From the NCBI RefSeq assembly GCF_000372725.1, contig NW_005201792.1:1131522-1195521 (forward strand): a DNA stretch of 64,000 nucleotides, written 5' to 3'. Positions 56,290 to 64,000 of the stretch are shown here, one piece after another (positions within the stretch are counted from its first letter, which is position 1; each line of letters begins with the position of its first letter). This DNA comes from Emiliania huxleyi CCMP1516 (Eukaryota > Haptophyta > Isochrysidales > Noelaerhabdaceae). The notes beneath the pieces are model-generated. The model was given only the letters and a program-made list of their open reading frames with translations. It ran no database searches and was not told where the DNA came from. Made by a program: the position numbers and the translations under genes.

Positions 56290-57661
56290 AGCGAGCCGTC
56301 TTTTTACCAGGTTGCAACCCTAGTTTCGCACTGTGCTGTGAACGCTGCTGGTTGGCGTCGGTTGCGCAGCACCCCGTCCCCATCCATCCAGGTTGTTGGT
56401 TGGTTGCTGCCCCAGGTCCCGCACCATGTAGGTGCAACGCCCCGTTCTCTGGAACTGGATCATGCTTGTTCGGGTACGTGGTTCGCCCGTCCCTGTGTCC
56501 CGTGCACGTCGCCCGTCGGCAAAGCCGACGATAGGTGCAATGCACGCCGCTGGTTGTGGGGAGGACGTGCCGCTCGATGCTGAGAGAGAGATTTTTAAAG
56601 ACCAACAAGAAATTCTCGATGCTGCGGGCGGCGTTGACGTTCACAGCCAGTTCACGTATTTGGCCCCAGCTCTTCGGCTCGCTCCGCTCGCCGGTGAGTT
56701 GGTTGGTTGCTGGCAGCGTCTGAACCACAGCGTGTCCCGGTCCATAGTTTCTCTTCTTATCCGTTACCATGTAGAGCAAGGTCGAGGGCGGGCCCTTTCG
56801 GGCTCGGGCCGCCCTCTTGCCCGCACCTCTGCGGGGCTTGCACGTGGCAGCGGCGGCTCAAGATCCCAGCGATCTCGAGTTCTTCACGCTATCCACTGCG
56901 CCGCGGCTTCGCCGCGCCCATCCAAGCCCAGGGCTTGGTTTGCTGATACCCGCATCTCGCTCTGCGCATCTCTGAGGCTACCCGCGCGCCGACTGCTACG
57001 CGCGCGGCGAGAGGCGCACCCCATCGGGGACAGGATTGAGGCCCCTGTACAAGCTCGGCAACGCTGCCGTCGTTGCCCTCCCGAGCCCTCAACACGATGC
57101 CGCACATTGCGCAACCCGTTCTGCGCACATGCCGCAGAGAGGAGTTTTCACTCTTCCGTCGGAGTTTCTCCTTCCTGCAGGCGAGAGCCATCAGCCTCTC
57201 TACTTCCAGGGGAACATCTATGCCACACGCTATCCCTGGGACGGTCCACAACCCACACTCTCGCTGCAGTCGATCCAGCCCTCGCACTCCCCACTGGAGA
57301 TCTAGCCGGGCCCCCAGGCTGGGACAGGATTGGAGCCCCTGTGCTGCGTCTGTCTGTGGTGATATGTGGGGGACACTTTCTCCTCCCTATTCATGTGAGT
57401 CACTCGACTGCGTCGAGGGGGGGGACGTCTGAACCACAGCGTGTCCCGGTCCATAGTTTCTCTTCTTATCCGTTACCATGTAGAGCAAGGTCGAGGGCGG
57501 GCCCTTTCGGGCTCGCTCGGGCCGCCCTCTCGCCCGCACCTCTGCGGGGCTTGCACGGGCAGCACCCCAGCACCGGGGGGTCCTGAGAGCTGTTGGTTGC
57601 CGCTCGATTCACAGCACAGTGCAAAACTAGGGTTGCAACCACGTAAAAAGACGGCTCGCAG
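56290..57661. mobile_element. Region bounded by ~50-bp inverted repeats
   Basis: AGCCGTCTTTTTAC..GGTTGC and the following AACCCTAGTTT.GCACTGTG at 56291-56340 recur in inverse orientation at 57611-57660 with about three mismatches. The 1.37-kb interior has no long coding frame. This resembles a non-autonomous DNA transposon, but no target-site duplication is evident. It separates the divergent myosin and QueH genes. Confidence 0.6.
56718..56840. repeat. Direct repeat, pair of 57429-57556
   Basis: GAACCACAGCGTGTCCCGGT through CTGCGGGGCTTGCACG is present twice inside the inverted-repeat region, nearly identical except for a 4-bp insertion (CTCG) in the second copy. Confidence 0.9.
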
Positions 57662-57694
57662 GCCTTCCCAAACTAGTGACGGCGGCGAAAAGAA

Positions 57695-58786
57695 ATGCAT
57701 GCAGGGCTGCGTTGTTCCGCCTCCTCGCTTCTCATCGCCATGCACATGAGACCGGCACGCGTCGCGTGCACACCGCTCGCTCGCGCCGCCGCCTCGAGGG
57801 CATTCCCGCGGGCCGCAGCGAAGAGGCTTCCGCCGCTGCTGCGAGGCACGCGGCGCCCTCTGAGCAGCGGGACAGACGACACTTTGGTCGGCGGGCGCGG
57901 CGGCGCCTCCTCCTCCGCCGCCCCGCCGACCGGGGGGCAGGACGCAGGGCCGCGGCGCGTGCTCCTGCACTCGTGCTGCGCGCCTTGCTCGGGTGCGATG
58001 ATCGAGGAGATGGTGTCGGGGGGTCACTCGGTGACCATCTTCTTCTACAACCCGAACATCCACCCGCGCGCCGAGTACGAGATCCGCAAGGCGGAGAACA
58101 AGCGGTACGCGGCGGAGCTCGGCATCGCCTTCGTCGACGCGGACTACGACGTGGACGAGTTCCACCGGAGGGCGCGCGGCCTCGAGTTTGAGCCCGAGCG
58201 CGGCCGGCGCTGCAGCATGTGCTTCGACATGCGGATGGACGTGACGGCGGAGTACGCGTCGCAGCACGGCTTCGACTGCTTCACCACGACCAACGCGACC
58301 TCGCGCTGGAAGGACATGAAGCAGGTCAACGCGTCGGGGCTGCAGGCGGCCGCCAAGCACGGCTTCCGGCCGTACTACTGGGTGTACGACTGGCAGACCG
58401 ACGGGATGACCGCGCGCAAGTACCGGATCAACGCGGAGCAGCGCTTCTACAAGCAGGAGTACTGCGGCTGCTCCTACTCGCTGCGCGACTCGAACGCGTA
58501 CCGCAAGGCGCAGGGCATCCCGCCCGTCGCCATCGGCGGCGAGGCGGCGGGGAGCGGCTCCCGCTACTACGACGACCCCGAGCGCGACGCCGCCGAGGAG
58601 TCGCAGGAGGTCGTCGACTCCTTCTTCGAGTCGGACGCCTCCTGCTTCGGAGGGAACCGCCTCTACCACGACCGGCGGCGTGGCCCGGACGCAGAGTCGG
58701 TCTACGGCGGGCGGCGCAGGCAGGGCGCGGAGGAGTCGGCCGCAGCGGCGGGCGACGACGAGATTGTGGAGCGGAACAATTGGTGA
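57695..58786 (+). CDS. queH: QueH epoxyqueuosine reductase, organelle-targeted
   Basis: Single-exon protein of 363 residues from the ATG at 57695. Catalyses the last step of queuosine biosynthesis, reducing epoxyqueuosine to queuosine in the wobble position of tRNAs. Signatures: LLHSCCAPCSG (adjacent cysteines), FFYNPNIHPRAEYEIRKAEN, EFEPERGRRCSMCFDMR, FTTTNATSRWKD, and FYKQEYCGCSYS. These cysteines supply the metal cluster and redox pair of the family. The first ~60 residues are Arg/Ala/Ser-rich without acids (ARAAASRAFPRAAAKRL, RRPLSSG), typical of a mitochondrial or plastid transit peptide. QueH is otherwise mainly bacterial, so bacterial origin by transfer is likely. No introns, unlike several neighbours. 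Confidence 0.9.
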   Translation: MHAGLRCSASSLLIAMHMRPARVACTPLARAAASRAFPRAAAKRLPPLLRGTRRPLSSGTDDTLVGGRGGASSSAAPPTGGQDAGPRRVLLHSCCAPCSGAMIEEMVSGGHSVTIFFYNPNIHPRAEYEIRKAENKRYAAELGIAFVDADYDVDEFHRRARGLEFEPERGRRCSMCFDMRMDVTAEYASQHGFDCFTTTNATSRWKDMKQVNASGLQAAAKHGFRPYYWVYDWQTDGMTARKYRINAEQRFYKQEYCGCSYSLRDSNAYRKAQGIPPVAIGGEAAGSGSRYYDDPERDAAEESQEVVDSFFESDASCFGGNRLYHDRRRGPDAESVYGGRRRQGAEESAAAAGDDEIVERNNW

Positions 58787-59302
58787 GCCGGTGGGAGAGT
58801 GCCGCGCGGTAGCCCAGCGCGCGCTCGCTAAGGCCCGCTTAGAGCCGCCGAGTGATGAGAGTCAGAAGATCACATGTACATGAGTAATTCTCCGTGTGTA
58901 GTATAATACACACACGCGCCATCGGCATCGCGTCAGCCGTCAGCGTCACGCATAAATATATAAACGTATGTACGGCTTTTGCTCATCGATTTACGCGTGT
59001 ACACGGGGTAGTGGTACGGGGGCCGCGGCTCTATTTCCTCCGGGGATGCACGAAAATACATTGGTGCGGGGTCCCCCGTCGGGAGGAGCAGGAGGACGAC
59101 CCCGCGGCTAGCGCGCCCGTAGGCCGTAGCCGCCCGACCACCCCCCACAAAGTGCCCTGCACACTGCAAAGATCGCACGGGCGTCGGGCGGGGACCTGTT
59201 CCTTGTGCCAGCTTTATGCGCACGGCCCATCCTCGGAGCGGATCCTGGCATCCTGGGCACCCCATCGCCCACAACCCACAGAGGAGAGCGACCCGTTCTC
59301 GA
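58787..59302. repeat. Convergent intergenic region with dispersed repeat
   Basis: 59066-59210 matches 22886-23000 with gaps (CGACCCC..GGCTAG, CACAAAG, GATCGCA.GGGCG). Otherwise it holds the 3' flanks of QueH and the FAH-family gene. Confidence 0.55.
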
Positions 59303-60842
59303 TCACCTCCGCTTGTCCGCTGCGCGTCGAATGGCCGGAACAGTTGGCGCCGGCGAGCGTAGAACGCCTGCTGGCCCCCTCCACAGCAGCGCGGAGAGCG
59401 CCCCGCCCACCATCAGCGCAAAGGTGAGCGGCGGCAGAGCCACTGCGAGCAGCGCGCAGCGCAAAGCGGTGCGGAGGCGACCGGGCGGCGCGCCGCCGCC
59501 GCAATCGACCTCCTTGAAGTTTTGCGCCGTTGCGGGAGGGTGGCCGACTGTGTTTGTGAGCGTGCCCAGCCCCTCTGCGGAGAGCGCCACCTCGTCGCCG
59601 GGCTGCAGCCACCTACGGAACGGTTCAGGGAAAGCTCGGGCAAAGCTCGACGCCTCCTCCTTCACCTCGTGGGCTGCGGGCCGCCTGCCGATCTCGAGGC
59701 CGCAGCAGTTCGGGACGGTGCCCATCCCGATGAGCTCACCTGAGGGGCGAGGCCGGGCGGCGGGTGCGCGGCGGGCCCGATCGTCCTCCCCACGCAACAG
59801 CAAGGGGCGCCCGGCTGCAGGCCCTCGTCGAGCGCCATGTACCGCACGAGCGCCTACAAGGACGGAGGAGAGCCGCCTGAGCAGTGTGAGCCGCCCTCCT
59901 CCCCGCGGGGCGCAGCCGCCGCCTCGAGGCTGCACGCGCGCGCCATGCCCGTGCTCGACTGCTCGCCGCCCGCGCCGCGCCATGCCTCGCCGTTCACCTT
60001 GACCTCCACGCGCAGGCCACGCCCCTCGAAGAGCGAGCCTACGGGCGAGGCGAGACGCGTCCGGAGAGGCCGGCGCGGCGCGCAGCCCCGCGGTGTCAGA
60101 GCGAGCCGCGGTCGCCCGGCGCCCAGAGCTCGTCGGAGGAGACGACATCGAGCCCCATCGCCGTCGCCGCCGCCTTGCACTTGACAAAGCCAAAGCCGAC
60201 CGAGACCAGCTCGTCGGCCTGCACGTCTCTCGCCGAAAAGTCGTTGATGAGCACGAATCCGCCGAGCGCGGCGGCCACCTCTGCGGCGGTGGCCTCGCGC
60301 GAGACGGGCCGCGTGATCAGCACGGCGACCTCGAGTTCGTAGTCCAGCCAGCCGCAGGTCGACGGCCACGGGGCCTCGTCGCCGTCGGCGATGAAGGTGC
60401 ACGGGTTCCCGTGGTAGTAGCCGGGACGCGCAGCCGGGTTGACGCCAAAGGGCAGCCGCAGCGACTTGCCGATCTGCGAGAGCGCCATCTGCAGGAGGTG
60501 GCCCTCCTTCCCGGCCACCGCAACGAATCCGCGCACGGCCTGCGACATGTGCTGCACGTAGGAGCCGGCGTCGCGAAAGCTCCTCGGCTGAAAGGGCAAG
60601 ACGAAGCCGCTCTCCACGACGCACGATGCCGATGCGGCGGCCGCAAGCTCCGTGGCCGCCTCGAGCACGGCTGGGGAGCACGCGAGGAGGGCGACCACCG
60701 ATCCGGCGCTCGTCTTGATCTCCTCCTCCGCCGCCGAGAGAGCAGCGGCCTTGGCGGCAAGCGCCTGCTCCAGAGACACCCACCGCTGCTCCTGGTCGCG
60801 AAGGCACACGCCGAAGCTGGGGTGGAGTCGGAGGCGCACCAT
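59303..60842 (-). CDS. Fumarylacetoacetate hydrolase (FAH) family protein
   Basis: Four exons, 60842-60107, 60038-59923, 59853-59811 and 59739-59303, giving 443 residues. FAH-fold enzymes hydrolyse or decarboxylate acylpyruvate-type substrates with a bound divalent metal. Visible: VLPFQPRSFRDAGSYVQHM, YYHGNPCTFIADGDE, DYELEVAVLITR (acidic metal ligands), INDFSARDVQADEL, GELIGMGTVPNCCGLE and LQPGDEVALSAEGLGTL. The enzyme domain ends near residue 370, and a C-terminal extension follows with a strongly hydrophobic stretch (ALLAVALPPLTFALMVGGAL), suggesting tail anchoring, which is unusual. All three introns (60039-60106, 59854-59922, 59740-59810) are GC-AG and 68-71 nt. It lies 82 bp from the divergent gene at 60925. 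Confidence 0.82.
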
Positions 60843-60924
60843 AGGCCGCGCGACGCCGAGGGTCGTCGGCGTGAGCCGTGTGTGTGCCAGTCTGCGGCTC
60901 TGCGCCCTTCTTGTGCCGAGGAAG

Positions 60925-61434
60925 ATGAACCTGTTCGACTTTGCCTCCTCATTCCGCAGCTCTGAGGACGGGGAAGATGACTCAGAGGAGGACGAACCAG
61001 TGGAAATTCAGTTGTCAGATGTCACGATGCATCCGAAGGGGACCCCAGCGCCGGCATCATCCGTAGAGGCACGAGTGTTCGAAGAGAGAGTGGACCTGAG
61101 CAACAACATGACTTGGAGGCAAATGATCGGAGTGGGAGTCAGAAATGTGGTCCTTGCGCGAGGGGAGCTCGATAGACTCGAGGGGCCAGGATACGCCGCA
61201 AGGAGGACGGAGTTGCGCCGAGAGGCGAAAGAAGCCGCGAGAACAAGGGACCGGCAGGCGGCGGCGTCGCAGGACGAGGCAGAAGAGAACGACGCGACAG
61301 AGGGGGAAGTGACAAGGGAGAGAACGACGAGAGTGGGACAGCCGCGAGGTGGCATGAAGGTTGCAGCGAGAAGCGGCGAGAGACTGCGAAAAGAGATACG
61401 AGGAGGCAGACCCCCCAGGGTGGGCGACGGCTAG
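60925..61434 (+). CDS. Charged hypothetical protein (cassette copy 2)
   Basis: 169-residue frame from the ATG at 60925: MNLFDFASSFRSSEDG and an acidic stretch, then the duplicated cassette from LSDVTMHPKGTPAPASSVEA to RVGDG and a stop. Function unknown; Arg/Glu-rich and probably helical or disordered in the tail. From 61011 onward it matches 44263-44785 at about 95%, including 3' sequence. Most differences between copies change amino acids, so selection on the protein is not obvious. Confidence 0.5.
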   Translation: MNLFDFASSFRSSEDGEDDSEEDEPVEIQLSDVTMHPKGTPAPASSVEARVFEERVDLSNNMTWRQMIGVGVRNVVLARGELDRLEGPGYAARRTELRREAKEAARTRDRQAAASQDEAEENDATEGEVTRERTTRVGQPRGGMKVAARSGERLRKEIRGGRPPRVGDG

Positions 61435-61463
61435 CGCATCACACCCTCCTCTCCTTAAAATCC

Positions 61464-61537
61464 CTGTGTGGTGGCGGCGTGCCGTTCTCCCATCCCTCCC
61501 TTGGGTTGTGTGTTTTCTTTCTTTCTTTCTTTCCGCA
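61464..61537 (+). mobile_element. Introner-like repeat with clean AG acceptor
   Basis: GTGTGGTGGCGGCGTGCCGT ... TTTCTTTCTTTCTTTCCGCAG: GT at the 5' end, pyrimidine tract, AG at the 3' end, preceded by AAAATCCCT as in the 44711 copy. It matches 15773-15840 and 44711-44785. Confidence 0.65.
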
Positions 61538-61859
61538 GCTCTCGATGCGCTGCGATAACTTGCGAATTTTTTTCGGGCTCCTAGCTCGCCGCGCACTGGC
61601 CCCTGCTGCGTCCCCGCGCCCCGCGCCTGCACGGTGGCGTGGCGCCCGCCCTCCACCCGCCTCCCCGCGCGGGCCCGCTCCCCCGCCCGGGGCCCCTCCA
61701 CCACAACTGTACTAGGATTCCTATTACTATCAACAGCATGGGCTTACGTTCCAGGGTAGGGTTGGGTGGGCAAGGCTATTCACATGCACCATTCGTCTAT
61801 TTCTGGAGTTTCTCCTTTGGCAGCGTTGGGTAGCGTCCATCTCCCTCCCTCGTGAGATG

Positions 61860-61902
61860 ACAAAAAGTGTTAGAGTTGTTTGGTATTGCTAAAAATCTCT
61901 CT
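61860..61902 (+). mobile_element. 43-bp LINE 3' stub with 11-bp TSD (copy D)
   Basis: GTTAGAGTTGTTTGGTATTG then CTAAAAATCTCTCT equals the 3' terminus of copy C. CTCGTGAGATG flanks it at 61849-61859 and 61903-61913. An extreme 5'-truncated insertion. Confidence 0.8.
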
Positions 61903-61944
61903 CTCGTGAGATGCAGCGAGCGAGGAGCGAGCGAGCGAGCGTCG

Positions 61945-61972
61945 AGCGAGAGAGCGAGAGAGAGAGAGAGAG

Positions 61973-62040
<68 letters not shown>
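61945..62040. repeat. GA microsatellite
   Basis: GA array of roughly 90 bp, interrupted near 61970 and followed by GGA repeats. Confidence 0.95.
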
Positions 62041-62042
<2 letters not shown>

Positions 62043-62149
62043 GAGGAGGAGGAGGAGGGGGGGGGAAGGGATCCAGGGAATAACGCCACGACGGGCACTT
62101 GTCCGCTTTCCGTCCACGTGGCGCCAACTTTGAAGCGAGCGAGCGACCG

Positions 62150-63746
62150 ATGTGGACACGCCATGCAGCTCCGCAGGAGCCGTTGGCGGGTGCCGAGCGA
62201 GAGGGCGCCCCGCCGTGTCGCGGCAACGCGTCGGACCTCGCATTCCCGACGACCGACGCGGCGCTGCACGCAGCCATGAGGCGATGCGGCGCGGTCGGCG
62301 AGCTGTCGTGTGGCGGCGATTCAGAAGGCAGGCAGGCACGTGAAGAGGTCCGCCGCCTGCCGCGGCTGCTCCGCCGACTCAACTGCGCCGTGTTGCCTCG
62401 TGGCGCGCTCAGCGCTCAAGTCAATTTCTTGGCGCACGCGGCGGGCGTCCACGAGGACCTGCTGCCCCTGTATGCATTCAACGCCCTCAGCTCCAACCCA
62501 AACTCGACGGCGGAATTGGTGGTGGAGGACGCGGAGGACTTTGTGCTGAAGCACCACCAGGCGGCGGAGTTCCTCCTCGCCCGCTTTGGGCCCAGTGCTG
62601 TCTGCGTGCGGAAGAGCATCGTCGTGAGCGGCGACGCGGCACGCAGATACCCCCTCCTTCCCACCTAGCACACCCTCTCCATCAGCGCTCGTAGCTGGCA
62701 GAGCTGGAGCCGGCCACCAGACAGCCTGGCACCGCCCCCTGCGGACGACGCGCGCACACACACCGGGCTCGGCGCTCCGCTGCAGGAGCAGAACACCGTC
62801 CGCTTCATGATTGCTCCTCAACGGCACGCAGAGTACACGTGCGCCGTGGGCCCGGCTCCGAGCGCGACGCGACCATACTGCGGAGCTTAAAGAGGCATTC
62901 CGTGTTAGGTACATTGGCGATGTTGACATCCTGCTGTCGGCGCCGCGCTGCCGCCGCCGCCACGTCGAAACTGCTACCGTCTCACACTTTGCGCTGATCG
63001 CAGGAGCCCGTCATCAACGCCAAGCGGCTGCAGCAGATGCGGCACTATGGCCTCCCGTATAGCAACGTGCTGCGCGCCAGCGACAACTGCAGCCGCCTCA
63101 CCGGAGTCATGCTGATGCGGACGCGCGACTACTACACGCCACGGCTCCTCTCTAACCAAGTGCACGGCTGCTTTGGGTGCCACCGTGACGAGGCGCGCGG
63201 GCCGAGAGAGGATCGCGCGGGTCGAGAGAAAGGCACTCTGCTCGCAGCCCCGCCTTGACGCCCCACAGGTCTACCTGCAGCGGCTGGTGCGTGCTTCAGG
63301 GCATGGCCTGCCGCCTTGTGGCGTCCGCGGCAGCCCGAAACTCGCGCGGTGAAACGCACCCACGAGTTGCGTGAGGCACCATCTTCCAGCCTCGAAACCG
63401 GCTCGCCTTCTGTTGCAGGTACCGCCCGATACACGGCGCGCACCTCAGCCTGAACCGCGGGCCGGAGCGGCGCATATGCCTCGCCGTCCCATCCGATGTG
63501 CGTCTGCGGCCACTTTTGCTCACTCGCGCAAGCGACCCCGGCCAACATGTGATCGGGGCAGCGTCGCCATCGCAGGCGGAGAGTTCGTGGTGTCAAGTGC
63601 TGCGGCAGCCCGCCCTCTCCGAGTTCCTCTGCCACAGCGCTGCCGGGCGCTCGATGCTGAGGGTGCGCCCCGATGCGAGCGCGCGCGCAAGCCGCTCCAC
63701 ACTCGCCGATGGCGGCGGTACGGGAGAACGCTCCCGCCTCAGCTGA
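62150..63746 (+). CDS. Putative glycosyltransferase, six exons
   Basis: Exons 62150-62623, 62786-62838, 62909-62939, 63004-63159, 63269-63288, 63419-63746 form one 353-residue frame. Joined exons give EQNTVRFMIAPQRHAEYT followed directly by YIGDVDILLSEPVINAKRLQ, then HYGLPYSNVLRASDNCSRLT, YLQRLVYRPIHGAHLSLNRG. The GDVDIL motif behaves like the DxD metal site of GT-A glycosyltransferases, and the following layout resembles uncharacterised algal/protist sugar transferases. Introns 62940-63003 and 63289-63418 are GC-AG; 62624-62785, 62839-62908 and 63160-63268 are GT-AG. The first and last exon boundaries are least certain. Confidence 0.55.
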
Positions 63747-64000
63747 GCTGTCTCCACCGACACCGCGTCAGGCCTTTGCGAGCAACATCGCCGCCGAGAG
63801 GGAGGGCAACTACCGCACTGCGGACGATGCCGGGTCCCCGAACGGGAAATGCTGCCTGCCTAGTCGGCGATGACTACTGTTGTCGAATGCTCAAGCATGC
63901 TGCATACGCTTGACGGAGGGTGTGAACGCGGGCTTAGAGTGAGGGTCAGAGAGCGGTGTTCGCACGGCCAAGGCCTGTTTCGCGGAAGAAGAGCTTTGGT
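63747..64000. other. Window end
   Basis: No supported feature. Possible 3' flank or further exon of the preceding gene. Confidence 0.4.

Overview
This is a gene-dense, GC-rich window of a eukaryotic nuclear genome. It has spliced genes on both strands, cytosolic-type ThrRS, MCM3, eL29, a myosin, a FANCE-like protein, LINE fragments and no operons. Several traits point to a unicellular alga, most likely a haptophyte or a relative. These are a single-domain cation channel with EF-hands, a predicted organelle-targeted QueH, a possible plastid pre-sequence (10032-10787), many algal-type glycosyltransferases, and introns that mostly begin with GC. That placement is inference; a pelagophyte or dinoflagellate is not excluded. 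I read gene structures by hand, joining exons where family homology, reading frame and AG acceptors agreed. No transcript data were available.

Layout. 0-2.3 kb: kringle/LNR surface protein. 2.3-5.4 kb: repeats and a 150-bp TG tract. 5.5-11 kb: palmitoyltransferase, a glycosyltransferase fragment and a coiled-coil protein. 12.5-15.6 kb: nine-exon ThrRS. 15.8-19.9 kb: a short intron-like insertion, a decayed LINE, an F-box-like gene and a hypothetical gene. 20.3-22.7 kb: OB-fold/methyltransferase protein. 24-25.6 kb: membrane protein and eL29. 26.2-28.8 kb: LINE with a reverse transcriptase core. 29-33.7 kb: GT92-like enzyme and MCM3. 33.8-35.5 kb: a cluster of retroelement pieces and introner-like repeats. 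35.9-42.5 kb: SERGT-like glycosyltransferase, FANCE-like protein and phosphate transporter. 43-46.8 kb: hypothetical genes, a duplicated coding cassette and the cation channel. 47-50 kb: HNMT-like methyltransferase and a Myb protein. 50-56.2 kb: a myosin with a PDZ and seven PH domains. 56.3-57.7 kb: a region bounded by inverted repeats. 57.7-61.4 kb: QueH, an FAH-family protein and the second cassette copy. 61.5-63.7 kb: repeats and another glycosyltransferase.

The most notable pattern is in the introns. Of 42 introns I could place with frame and homology support, 26 start GC, 14 GT and 2 apparently GA. Most are 63-76 nt. In many, the first 10-30 nt of the intron are a diverged copy of the first bases of the downstream exon. 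Separately, a repeat ending in a CTTT-rich tract and resembling an intron recurs at several loci, once between 12-bp direct repeats. Together these suggest recent and continuing intron gain. The second standout is the myosin-PDZ-7xPH architecture.
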